Source: Bacteroidales bacterium
GTDB lineage: Bacteria; Bacteroidota; Bacteroidia; Bacteroidales; UBA932
Reading direction: 5' to 3'
Assembly (NCBI GenBank): GCA_017476575.1
Contig: JAFUZO010000021.1
Coordinates: forward strand, 1 to 36,663
Length of the DNA: 36,663 nucleotides
Shown: piece after piece, positions 1 through 7,862 of the stretch
How the letters are laid out: the number at the start of each line of letters is the position of its first letter
Position numbering within the stretch: the first letter of the stretch is position 1
Position numbers and translations under genes: made by a program
The notes under the pieces: model-generated
The model's database searches: none
The model's input: the letters and a program-made list of their open reading frames with translations, nothing else
What the model was told of the DNA's origin: nothing

Positions 1-301
1 AATATCCGTTTGAGAAATGTGTTTTCTGCTCCTGAAGATGAATGACCCGGACCCGCACCTTCTCCATCTACCCCGGAATCCTCCAGGGCTGGACATGATG
101 CGGAGTGAGGTCGGAATCGGACATGACAAGGGATGGGCCCCAGATGGGAATGAAGGGAATATGCGCGACAGCGCGCCGGAACGGGAGACCAGGGGGCAGG
201 TATCAAGGAGGTGTGTAAAAACGGCACAAAACGCATACGAGGCGACCTACAAAAGCCGTCGGTGTGCGAAAACGGCCCTGCGCGCACACGGAACACGCGA
301 C
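1..301. other. Non-coding stretch downstream of the MG2/plug gene
   Basis: No convincing gene is seen here. The frames open on the plus strand have no recognisable domain and run antisense into the next gene. The stretch holds two imperfect copies of a GGTGTGxxAAAACGGC-type unit, at about 211-226 and 261-275. It also has a possible hairpin, GTGTGCG (262-268) pairing with CGCACAC (283-289), which lies just past the stop codon of the minus-strand gene and could help end its transcript. Confidence 0.4.
210..275. repeat. Imperfect direct repeat, about 17 bases, two copies
   Basis: AGGTGTGTAAAAACGGC (210-226) and CGGTGTGCGAAAACGGC (259-275) match at 14 of 17 positions, 49 bases apart. They lie in the untranslated region downstream of the minus-strand receptor operon. 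Function is unknown: a degenerate intergenic repeat unit or part of a terminator are both possible. Confidence 0.45.
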
Positions 302-1987
302 TTATTCCACTTCGAAGGTGGTTTCGGCGCGGAGGGGGGTGCCGTCGGCGGCGAGGCCTTCGGCGACGATGCGGAAGCGGCCGAGGTAGCCGGGCAGGTG
401 GAGACTGATCCGCTGCTCCGTACCGCCCTCCAGTTTCACGGCGGGGTGCCAGTAGAGGACCTGGCGGAGGTCGGAGCCTTCGCCCCGAGGTGCTTCCCCG
501 GTGTAGGCGACCGGCCAGGAGACGCCTTTGAAGTCCGTAACCCGTACGTTGGAGGGGAACGGTAGGGCGGTCACATAGTTCTTCTTGGTGATGAAGTTCA
601 CGACCCCGTTGAACACGATCATTCCGCAGGTGACGGCCTGCGGATACAAGTCGATATCTTCGAGCAGCATGGCATCGAAGTCGATAAGCGGCTGGAGGTC
701 GGTCAGGACGACGCCGTCCATCATCACGAGGATGTTGTCCACCCGGAACCGGCGGTTGTCGCTCGCATCCTGGACCACCATCTGGAGGATCCATTTCCCG
801 TGGTCTTTCTTGAAGCGGAGGGCCGGGATGATTTCGGTGAGCACTTCGCGGGTGGTCGGGAAGCGGTTGTAGTCGTCCAGGTGGTAACGGACGAAGGCGG
901 AACTTTCCAGCAGGAGGTCTTCCCGGTGCCGAAGGAAGGAGGCGAGGGTGTCCAACCGTAGCGCCTTCTCCGCATACAGGGCGGCTTTCCGGGCCTCCAA
1001 GTCACCCTGCAGGGCAGGGCTCAGGCGCAGTTTCGGAAGCGTCCCCGCGGCCGGGTGGATGAAGGGGCTCTCGAAGTCGATGTAGCCGTCCTTCAGGTCC
1101 AGCCGGGAGACCTCGCAGACGATTTCTCGGTCGCCGTAGATGTTGGTGGTGAAGAAGCGGACCTGGTCGGAAACGGTCCTGCCGATGTACAGGTTGGACG
1201 GGGAACCGGCGCAGGAGAGGGTGGCCACGGACGGGTCCCCGTCGCCGGGCTCGAAATCGCCCCGGAGGGTGGCGGTGATGATTTCTCCGTCATATTCGGG
1301 CAGGCGGGTGGTGCGGACGGCCGGGACGGCGGATCCCGGAAGGGCCTCCAGGAAGGTGGCCAGCGTGTTTTCCTGCGCGGCCGGGACCAGGCCGTCCTCA
1401 TGGAAGACGGAAAGGGAGAAGTCGGCGGCGGCGCCGTTGTTCCGGAGAGTCAGGAACGTGGAGGCCCCGCGTTTGAGCCGGGCGGGGAGGGAGAGTTGCA
1501 GGTCTCCGCAGACGGCGTTCTCCGGCCGTTCCAGGGCCTCGTAGGCTTCGGCATCCAGGATGTCGGCCCCGCCTTTCACGCGGACGGTGGACGTGGTATT
1601 GAAGACGGTCAGCAGCCGGGATCCCGGGAGCCACGGGGCGTTGTCTTCGTTGGTGTTCTGGGCGGTATAGGCGACCAGCCGGTAGGTTCCGGTGGGGGTG
1701 GAGGCGGGGATGCGGAAAGCCCCGGCGCCCCGGCCTTCCAACAGGCCTGTTTTCGCCTCTGCGGCCGTTCCGTCGTCCGAGATGAGTTCCAGGTAGGCCA
1801 CGGCGCTGAAAGGGGAAATCCGCCCGTTTTCCGTCAGGCAGAATAGCGAGCACCAGACCAGGTCACCCGCGACGTAGATGTCCCGGTCGGTGGATACATA
1901 GATCCTTTCGATCGGCGCTGCTTGTGCAAAGGCGGGTATCCCGGCAGCCCAGAGGCTCAGGAGAGGAAGTATCATCTTTTTCATCAT
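302..1987 (-). CDS. Exported MG2-like protein with a degenerate TonB-plug-like segment
   Basis: A 561-residue protein with an N-terminal signal peptide (hydrophobic about residues 4-20, AFAQA cleavage region). The first 150 residues (IYVSTDRDIYVAGDLVW, then a GTYRLVAYTAQN strand) resemble the MG2 macroglobulin domain found in many exported Bacteroidetes proteins. Near residues 415-470, a segment with MMDGVVLTD and later GVVNFITKKNY resembles the plug motif (IDGV...G.I.ITTK) of TonB-dependent receptors. That combination is known in longer Bacteroidetes MG2 proteins, so this one is short for the type. The start overlaps the DUF4249 stop by four bases (ATGA); an ATG one codon later is also possible. 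Last gene of the receptor operon. It probably acts at the outer membrane with the receptor, but the substrate is unknown. Confidence 0.7.
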   Translation of the reverse strand: MMKKMILPLLSLWAAGIPAFAQAAPIERIYVSTDRDIYVAGDLVWCSLFCLTENGRISPFSAVAYLELISDDGTAAEAKTGLLEGRGAGAFRIPASTPTGTYRLVAYTAQNTNEDNAPWLPGSRLLTVFNTTSTVRVKGGADILDAEAYEALERPENAVCGDLQLSLPARLKRGASTFLTLRNNGAAADFSLSVFHEDGLVPAAQENTLATFLEALPGSAVPAVRTTRLPEYDGEIITATLRGDFEPGDGDPSVATLSCAGSPSNLYIGRTVSDQVRFFTTNIYGDREIVCEVSRLDLKDGYIDFESPFIHPAAGTLPKLRLSPALQGDLEARKAALYAEKALRLDTLASFLRHREDLLLESSAFVRYHLDDYNRFPTTREVLTEIIPALRFKKDHGKWILQMVVQDASDNRRFRVDNILVMMDGVVLTDLQPLIDFDAMLLEDIDLYPQAVTCGMIVFNGVVNFITKKNYVTALPFPSNVRVTDFKGVSWPVAYTGEAPRGEGSDLRQVLYWHPAVKLEGGTEQRISLHLPGYLGRFRIVAEGLAADGTPLRAETTFEVE

Positions 1988-3156
1988 TCCACGAAATCAG
2001 GCTTTTCTTGTGTGCCGCCGTTCAGCAGGCAGTTGATGCAGCGCTCTGGTCCCCAGCCGATGCCGTTCACGGTCTCTCCCTCGTCGTCCAAGGCACTCAT
2101 GTTCCTCTTGATGGGGCGGTATCCGATCTGGTACCATGTCGACCAGGTGTCCGGATCGGGAATCCTCACCGCGCCGTTTCCCGGTTCGCGGGTGCGGAGG
2201 AAACGGGCGTCGTTGGAGGCTCGGCGGGATACCTGCCGGGCGAGGGTGGCATAGCCGAAGACCGGACGGTCCGGGTCGTTGTCACACCCGATGTTCCCGG
2301 CCAGTTCTCCCGGGTTGGGTGTGAACAGGTCGCCACCGGAAGCGCTGTCGTCCTCCAGGTGTTTCAGATAGGTATAGGTCCTCTTGTCGATGGACTGCGC
2401 CTTGACATTGATGTAGTATCGGCGGTGGTTGCGGCTGTCATAGCGGGAATAACGGGTGAGGGGATATTTCACGACCTTCCGGCCATCCATCTGGGTATAA
2501 TCCACCAAGGTATAGCCGTAGTTCGTCTGGCTGTGCCAGCACCAGTAGCAGGGATAATCCATGATGTCGCTGATGGCTCCGGTGAAGGGGTCGTATTCCA
2601 GCTCGCATTCGAAATCGGAGTGGAATTCCCACGTCTCGTCGAAACGGAGCATCGCATAGCCGGTTCCGTCAGCTCCTCCGTCCAGGGTGACGGCGACCGT
2701 TACTTCTGCCTCGTCTGCGGAGAAGAGGATATCTTCAAAGGCGGGTGGCGTCCCGGCCTCCAGCCAGTCGCTCGAATAGGAGTCGCCGGCGAGCGTTTCG
2801 AACCGCAGGCGGTATTTCCGGTCGGCGGGCGCCATGGCCAGGTCGACGGTGAAGTCCGAGCCGTACCCGGTCCCGGCCTTGGTCGGGGCGAAAGCGGGCC
2901 CGTAGCCGGTCGGGATGCCCGGGTAGAGAGTCCCTTCCTCGTCCTCCACCCAGGCTTTCGCCTGCGGGGCGGTGATCCATGAACTGGAAAAGAGGGACTG
3001 GAAAGAGCGCAACTGGACCGTGGAGGCCCCGCCGAGGACCAGATCCGCATCCACGACGACCAGTCCTTCCGGCGCCGCGTCGATCTCCGGGTCGAAGGGA
3101 TAGATGCAGGAGGCCGTGAGGGCCAGCAGGACGATAGAGGGCAGGCTTCTTTTCAT
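1984..3156 (-). CDS. DUF4249 family lipoprotein
   Basis: A 390-residue protein starting with a lipoprotein signal; the lipobox LTASC places the lipidated cysteine at residue 17. The following segment (VVVDADLVLGG...VQLRSFQSLFSSS) and the middle part about a strained Cys/Trp-rich stretch (DYPCYWCWHSQTNYGY) fit the DUF4249 family, which in Bacteroidetes is usually encoded next to a TonB-dependent receptor. By analogy with SusD-type partners it may be a surface lipoprotein working with that receptor; this is inference from context. Its start codon overlaps the receptor stop by one base (TGATG on the minus strand) and its stop overlaps the next start (ATGA), so translation of the three genes is probably coupled. 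Confidence 0.85.
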   Translation of the reverse strand: MKRSLPSIVLLALTASCIYPFDPEIDAAPEGLVVVDADLVLGGASTVQLRSFQSLFSSSWITAPQAKAWVEDEEGTLYPGIPTGYGPAFAPTKAGTGYGSDFTVDLAMAPADRKYRLRFETLAGDSYSSDWLEAGTPPAFEDILFSADEAEVTVAVTLDGGADGTGYAMLRFDETWEFHSDFECELEYDPFTGAISDIMDYPCYWCWHSQTNYGYTLVDYTQMDGRKVVKYPLTRYSRYDSRNHRRYYINVKAQSIDKRTYTYLKHLEDDSASGGDLFTPNPGELAGNIGCDNDPDRPVFGYATLARQVSRRASNDARFLRTREPGNGAVRIPDPDTWSTWYQIGYRPIKRNMSALDDEGETVNGIGWGPERCINCLLNGGTQEKPDFVE

Positions 3157-6100
3157 CAGAACAGGAGATTGAGGTTGATGTAGGGAATCTGGGTGGCGAA
3201 GACCGAGAGCATGTAGCCGTCGACCGACCCGGAGCTGTTGGCACGGAAGAAGACGGAATAGGGGTTCTTCCGGCCGGTCACGTTGTACACGCCGAGGGTG
3301 ATGGAGGCATGCATCAGCGCCTTCAAGTAATGCCCCGGATCGATGTTCAGGGCCACGTCGGTGCGGAAATAGTCCGGGATGCGGTAAGCGTTCCGTTCGG
3401 AATAGGCCATGCGGAACTGTCCTTTGTAATAGTACATGCCGTAAGGGACCGTGACCGGGCGGCCGGAGGAATAGTCGATGTTCACGGAGATGCTGTAGCG
3501 GTGGGTGAGGGCGTAGTTCCCCGCGAATTTCACTTCATGCGGCTTGTCGTAGGGGGCGTTGTACCACCCGCCGCCGGCGATGGTCTCGTGGCCGCGGTCC
3601 TGCATCTCGCGGAAGCGGGCCCGGGAGTAACTGTAAGAGAGCCATCCGGTCAGCCGTCCGGCGGGCTTGCGCATCATCAGTTCCATGCCGTAGGCCCGGG
3701 CATAGACCGGAATCAGGTCATCGGCCAGGTGGTCGTTCATGGACAGGGTCGCCCCGGCCTTGTAGTCGAGGTGGCGGGAGATATGTTTGTAGTAGGTTTC
3801 GGCGGAGAAGTCGATGCCGCTGCCCAGGTGGGTCCAGTATGCTCCGACCGCCGCCTGCCAGCCGGAGGTGGGCTTGACGGAGGCGTCGCAGAGTTTCCAC
3901 GTGTCCATCGGGGAAATCGCGGATGTGTTGGAAATCAGATGGATATATTGCTGCATCGTGTTCACGCCACCCTTGAAGGAGAGGTTTTCCTTCGGGGAAT
4001 ATTTCCCGGACACGCGGAACTCGGGGGCGCCGTACAGCGCGGCATCCTTCCCGGCGCGGAAGCCGGAGAACCGCAGCCCGCCTTCCACGGACAGGGCCTC
4101 GGTCAAGGTCCAGTTGTCCGAGGCGAAGGCTGCGGCTTCCAGGGCCCTTTCCCGGTCCAGGCTCCGGGCCGTGACGAGGGATTCCCCATACGGGTTCATG
4201 GTGCCCGGAACCAGGGCGTAGGCCAGGACCTGGCCGCCGTAGGAGAGGGCGTGCGCCTCGTTCCAGGTCTGGGTGCGGTTCGCCTTCAGAAAGGCTTGGC
4301 GGATGTCGGTGTCCAGGTCGTAGGCTCCGTATTCCCAGGCATGTACGCCGACGCGGTTGGAGAACTGGTCGTACCCGGCGCTCACCTGCAGGACCCCATT
4401 GTCCTCCGTCCGGTGCTTCCAGGTCAGGGAGGCGTTGAGGTTCTGGTAATGGAAGGTCGTGTCGCTGCTGAAGGCGAAGCGGTCCGTTGCGAAGTAGGCG
4501 GAGGCCTGGAGGGTGTTCTGCGGGTCGATGCGGTGGGTGATGCCGAGGTTGGCGTCCGTGAAGGAGGCCCCGCCGCCTGCGTAGGCGCTGTTTTTGGGCA
4601 GCCGTTTCAGCAGCCAGTCGGAATATGAGGTCCGCACGCCGGCGACCAGGGTGGTCCGCCCTTTCACCAGCGGCCCTTCGATGTGTCCCCGGCTGGTCAG
4701 GAGGCCGATGCCCAGCGACCCTTTCCACCGCTCCTTGTCCCCTTCCTTGCTCCGGACGTTGAGCACCGAGGAGACCCGGCCGCCGTATGCGGCCGGAATG
4801 GAACTCTTGTACAGTTCGACGTGCTCCACGATGTCGGGGTTGAAGGAGGAGAAGATGCCGAACAGGTGGGTGGGGTTGTAGATGGTGTTCTCGTTGAAGA
4901 GAATCAGGTTCTGGTCGGAGGAGCCGCCCCGGACGTTGAAGCCGCCGGAGGCCTCGCCGACCGTCTTGACGCCCGGCAGGGTCAGAACGGCCTTCAGCAC
5001 GTCCCCTTCGCCGAAGGCGGTCGGAATTTTGTTCAAGGTCTTGACGCTCACCCGTTCCAGCCCCATCTCCGTCCGCCGGTGGTTGGCCATGCTCTCGGCC
5101 GAGACGACAGCGCCTTTCAGCACGGTCTGCTTCTCGACCATCATCACATCCAGGCTCCCGGCGGACAGGAGCATGACCCGCAGGGCCGTCTCTTCCTTGG
5201 ATTCAGCACTGAAATGTAGGATATTCTCGCCTTCTGGCAGGTCGAGACGGTAGCGGCCGTTCCGGTCGGAGCGGGTGTAGGAGCCCGTCTTTTCGTCATA
5301 GATGACGACTCCGTACATGGGTTCTCCGCTCTCCGCATCCGAGACGGTGCCGGTCACGGAGCGTTTCCCTGGCTCGGCGTTCCCGGCCTGGCCGATGGTG
5401 TAGACCTTGTTCCGGTACGTGGCCAGGATGGACGGACCGGCGTACCGGACGGTCGTGGTGTCTTCCTTTCGCTCGTCGAAATACCCGTCCGGGAGGCGGG
5501 TCCGGCTTCCTTCCGGCAGGTAGACCTCCGGCATGGTCCCTTGGGAGGCCTTTTCCGTGGTGCTGTGCCACGTGGCGGTCCGGGCGGCGAGGACCGGCAC
5601 TCCGGGGTCCTGCCGCAACCGCTTCTGGTAGTTGCGTTTCCGGATTTTGACGAGCCGTCCGTCTTCCAGGGCGAAGTAGCGTTCTTCCCGGAGGAAATAG
5701 GTGGGGACATCGGCGTCGTACTGCGGGTCGTCGTAACCGATGGCGTCGCCGTTGTGGGTGCCGCCGTCGGAGCGGAGCCGTTTGACGACCTGCCGGAGCA
5801 GGGGGACCTGCCCGTCCACCAGGACTTCGAAATACCCCTCCGGGGCCTCCGGATATCCCAGGTAGCGGAGGTTGACGAACAGGACGCCGTCCATCGTGAA
5901 CCAAGCGACCTGGTCGCGGTAGGCGACGACGGTTCCCACCCCTTCCTGCGGACACACGAGGAGTTCCCCGCTATAGGCGTCTACGTTCACCAGCACGTTG
6001 TCATATTGTTTGCCGTTGTACCAGACGAAGCCGGGCTGGAAGGCCTTCCGGTTCCAGAAATACGTTCCGTTGTACCGGAAGGGATAACTTTTCGGGAGGC

Positions 6101-6200
6101 TGCCCCGATACAGGGCGGTATATCCGGCGGTGTCCTCCTGCGCCGGTCCTTCCATGGGCAGGATGAGCAGAAGGAGTAGGAGGAGAAACGTTCGTCTCAT
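3156..6200 (-). CDS. TonB-dependent receptor with an extra N-terminal domain
   Basis: A 1014-residue outer-membrane receptor. Signal peptide about 1-20. Residues about 25-275 form an unusual extra region with NGTYFWNRKAFQPGFVWYNG and a FVNLRYLGYPEAPEGYFEVL segment, resembling a stand-alone Bacteroidetes periplasmic domain. A carboxypeptidase-like regulatory domain follows at about 279-355 (VTGTVSDAESGEPMYGVVI...DRNGRYRLDLPEG). The plug is at about 375-490 (VLKAVLTLPGVKTVGEASGG, then FNVRGGSSDQNLILFNENTI). The rest is a beta-barrel ending in the aromatic-rich strand PYINLNLLF. It should import a ligand using TonB energy; the ligand is not apparent. The start is six bases past the hflX stop, so read-through from hflX is likely. 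It leads the DUF4249 and MG2-like genes. Confidence 0.9.
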   Translation of the reverse strand: MRRTFLLLLLLLILPMEGPAQEDTAGYTALYRGSLPKSYPFRYNGTYFWNRKAFQPGFVWYNGKQYDNVLVNVDAYSGELLVCPQEGVGTVVAYRDQVAWFTMDGVLFVNLRYLGYPEAPEGYFEVLVDGQVPLLRQVVKRLRSDGGTHNGDAIGYDDPQYDADVPTYFLREERYFALEDGRLVKIRKRNYQKRLRQDPGVPVLAARTATWHSTTEKASQGTMPEVYLPEGSRTRLPDGYFDERKEDTTTVRYAGPSILATYRNKVYTIGQAGNAEPGKRSVTGTVSDAESGEPMYGVVIYDEKTGSYTRSDRNGRYRLDLPEGENILHFSAESKEETALRVMLLSAGSLDVMMVEKQTVLKGAVVSAESMANHRRTEMGLERVSVKTLNKIPTAFGEGDVLKAVLTLPGVKTVGEASGGFNVRGGSSDQNLILFNENTIYNPTHLFGIFSSFNPDIVEHVELYKSSIPAAYGGRVSSVLNVRSKEGDKERWKGSLGIGLLTSRGHIEGPLVKGRTTLVAGVRTSYSDWLLKRLPKNSAYAGGGASFTDANLGITHRIDPQNTLQASAYFATDRFAFSSDTTFHYQNLNASLTWKHRTEDNGVLQVSAGYDQFSNRVGVHAWEYGAYDLDTDIRQAFLKANRTQTWNEAHALSYGGQVLAYALVPGTMNPYGESLVTARSLDRERALEAAAFASDNWTLTEALSVEGGLRFSGFRAGKDAALYGAPEFRVSGKYSPKENLSFKGGVNTMQQYIHLISNTSAISPMDTWKLCDASVKPTSGWQAAVGAYWTHLGSGIDFSAETYYKHISRHLDYKAGATLSMNDHLADDLIPVYARAYGMELMMRKPAGRLTGWLSYSYSRARFREMQDRGHETIAGGGWYNAPYDKPHEVKFAGNYALTHRYSISVNIDYSSGRPVTVPYGMYYYKGQFRMAYSERNAYRIPDYFRTDVALNIDPGHYLKALMHASITLGVYNVTGRKNPYSVFFRANSSGSVDGYMLSVFATQIPYINLNLLF

Positions 6201-6206
6201 GCGGGG

Positions 6207-7391
6207 TTACCAGAGGAAGTTGTTGAAGGGATAGCGGCCGGCGTGGATTTCGGCGACCATCTTGTAGAGGTCGTTGCGGAGCTTGTCGATGCCGATCTTT
6301 TCCCGGGCGGAGATGAAGATGCACGGGGTCTTCTCCTGGGCGATCCAACTGTTCTTGAGTTCGTCGAGGGTACGGTTGACGGCGGTCCTGGGCTCCAGGG
6401 AATATTCGTCGTAGGGCTCCCAGGTGTAGGCGTCTACCTTGTTGAACACGACGAAGACGGGCTTGCCCGCCGCGCCGATGTCGCGGAGGGTCTGGTCCAC
6501 CACCCGCATCTGTTCCTCGAAATCGGGATGGGAGATATCGACGATATGGACAAGGATATCGGCCTCGCGGACCTCGTCGAGCGTGCTCTTGAAGGCTTCT
6601 ACAAGCTGGGTGGGGAGTTTGCGGATGAAGCCGACGGTGTCGGAGAGGAGGAATGGGCAGTTTTCGATGACGACCTTCCGGACGGTCGTGTCCAGGGTGG
6701 CGAACAGTTTGTTCTCCGCGAAGACGTCGGATTTGGCCAGCAGGTTCATGAGCGTACTTTTCCCGACGTTGGTATAGCCGACCAGGGCCAGGCGCACCAG
6801 GGAGCCCCTGTTGCCCCGTTGCGTGGCCATCTGGCGGTCGACTTTCTTGAGCTGTTCCTTAAGTTTGGTGATTTTTTCCTTGACGATCCGGCGGTCGACC
6901 TCGATCTGGGTCTCGCCCATGCCGCCGCGGGTCCCCATGCCGCCCCGCTGGCGCTCCAGGTGCGTCCACATCCCAGCAAGGCGGGGAAGCATGTACTGGT
7001 AGTGGGCCAGTTCCACCTGCATCTTGGCGTAGGAGGTCTTGGCCCGCTGGGCGAAGATTTCCAGGATGAGGCTGGTGCGGTCGATGACATCGCTGCACTC
7101 GATGATTTTCTCGATATTGCGCTGCTGGGTGCCGGTGAGTTCATCGTCGAAGATGACGTACTCGATTTCGTTCTCGACGCAGTAGTCCTTGATTTCCTGG
7201 AGTTTGCCCGGTCCGATGTAGGTTGCCTTGTCCGGACGGTCCATGCGCTGCATGAACATCTTGTCCCCGACGGCTCCGGCAGTCTCCGCCAGGAACTGAA
7301 GTTCGTCCAGGTATTCTTGCACCTTCCGCTCGCCGCCCTTTTCCAGGACTACCCCCACGAAGACGGCCTTGTTGGTCTTAAATTCGCTCAT
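6207..7391 (-). CDS. hflX: GTPase HflX
   Basis: A 394-residue ribosome-associated GTPase of the HflX family, which acts on stalled or stressed ribosomes. The N-terminal HflX domain carries YIGPGKLQEI and FDDELTGTQQRNIE; a central helical part with GGMGTRGGMGETQIEVDRR is a family signature; the G domain has GYTNVGKS (P loop), DTVGFI (G3) and FNKVD (G4). A start at 7400 is also open, but the ATG at 7391 (MSEFKTNK) is preferred because the -7 element TAAATTTG ends only six bases upstream of it. Divergent from ybeY, with the two promoters packed in about 50 bases. The TonB receptor operon follows after six bases. Confidence 0.95.
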   Translation of the reverse strand: MSEFKTNKAVFVGVVLEKGGERKVQEYLDELQFLAETAGAVGDKMFMQRMDRPDKATYIGPGKLQEIKDYCVENEIEYVIFDDELTGTQQRNIEKIIECSDVIDRTSLILEIFAQRAKTSYAKMQVELAHYQYMLPRLAGMWTHLERQRGGMGTRGGMGETQIEVDRRIVKEKITKLKEQLKKVDRQMATQRGNRGSLVRLALVGYTNVGKSTLMNLLAKSDVFAENKLFATLDTTVRKVVIENCPFLLSDTVGFIRKLPTQLVEAFKSTLDEVREADILVHIVDISHPDFEEQMRVVDQTLRDIGAAGKPVFVVFNKVDAYTWEPYDEYSLEPRTAVNRTLDELKNSWIAQEKTPCIFISAREKIGIDKLRNDLYKMVAEIHAGRYPFNNFLW

Positions 7392-7397
7392 AGGGCA

Positions 7398-7405
7398 CAA
7401 ATTTA
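7398..7405 (-). promoter_or_regulatory. -7 promoter element of hflX
   Basis: On the minus strand this reads TAAATTTG, matching the Bacteroidetes -7 consensus TAnnTTTG, six bases before the hflX ATG. Transcription would start about at the start codon. No clear -33 TTTG was found. Confidence 0.6.
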
Positions 7406-7417
7406 CCCATAATTTCG

Positions 7418-7425
7418 TAATTTTG
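7418..7425 (+). promoter_or_regulatory. -7 promoter element of ybeY-mnmG
   Basis: TAATTTTG matches TAnnTTTG and lies 17 bases before the ybeY ATG at 7443. Divergent from, and close to, the hflX element. Confidence 0.6.
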
Positions 7426-7442
7426 CGTAAATTTCAGTACCG

Positions 7443-7862
7443 ATGGTTTCTTATTTTACCGAAGACACGGAATTCGATTTCAAGAAGAAGCGGCTTACCT
7501 CCCGGTGGCTCAAGTTGGTTGCGGAGCATGAAATCCGCCGCCTGGGGGCTGTTTCCATCATCTTCTGCTCGGATCCGTACATCCTGGACGTCAACCGGCG
7601 CTTTCTCCAGCATGACTATTATACCGATATCATCACGTTCGACTACTGTGAGGGCGATACGCTGTCGGGCGACCTGTTCATCAGCGTGGATTCGGTCCGG
7701 GAGAATGCCTCTTTCTACGGCGTGGCGTTCGCGGATGAACTGGACCGGGTCATCGTGCACGGGCTTCTCCACCTGATCGGCTATGACGACCATACGGAAG
7801 AGGAGATCGCGGTGATGCGGGCCAAGGAGAATGATTACCTTTCACTCAGGGACAAGGTATGA
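7443..7862 (+). CDS. ybeY: Endoribonuclease YbeY (rRNA maturation)
   Basis: A 139-residue zinc-dependent endoribonuclease needed for 16S rRNA 3'-end maturation and ribosome quality control. The metal-binding signature is [13 protein letters not shown], with His106, His110 and His117. The third His is one position further along than in the HGxLHLxGYDH form typical of proteobacteria, as in Bacteroidetes homologues with a GYKD(H/K)T motif. Upstream, the conserved [17 protein letters not shown] and [10 protein letters not shown] segments are present. The stop overlaps the mnmG start by four bases (ATGA), so the two RNA-maturation genes are translationally coupled. Confidence 0.95.
   Translation: MVSYFTEDTEFDFKKKRLTSRWLKLVAEHEIRRLGAVSIIFCSDPYILDVNRRFLQHDYYTDIITFDYCEGDTLSGDLFISVDSVRENASFYGVAFADELDRVIVHGLLHLIGYDDHTEEEIAVMRAKENDYLSLRDKV

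Noticed and set aside
3892..3907. CACGTG core in the receptor gene (TTTCCACGTGTCCA) as a parS site
   Set aside because: Only the left half matches; the right arm lacks GGAAC or GAAAC.
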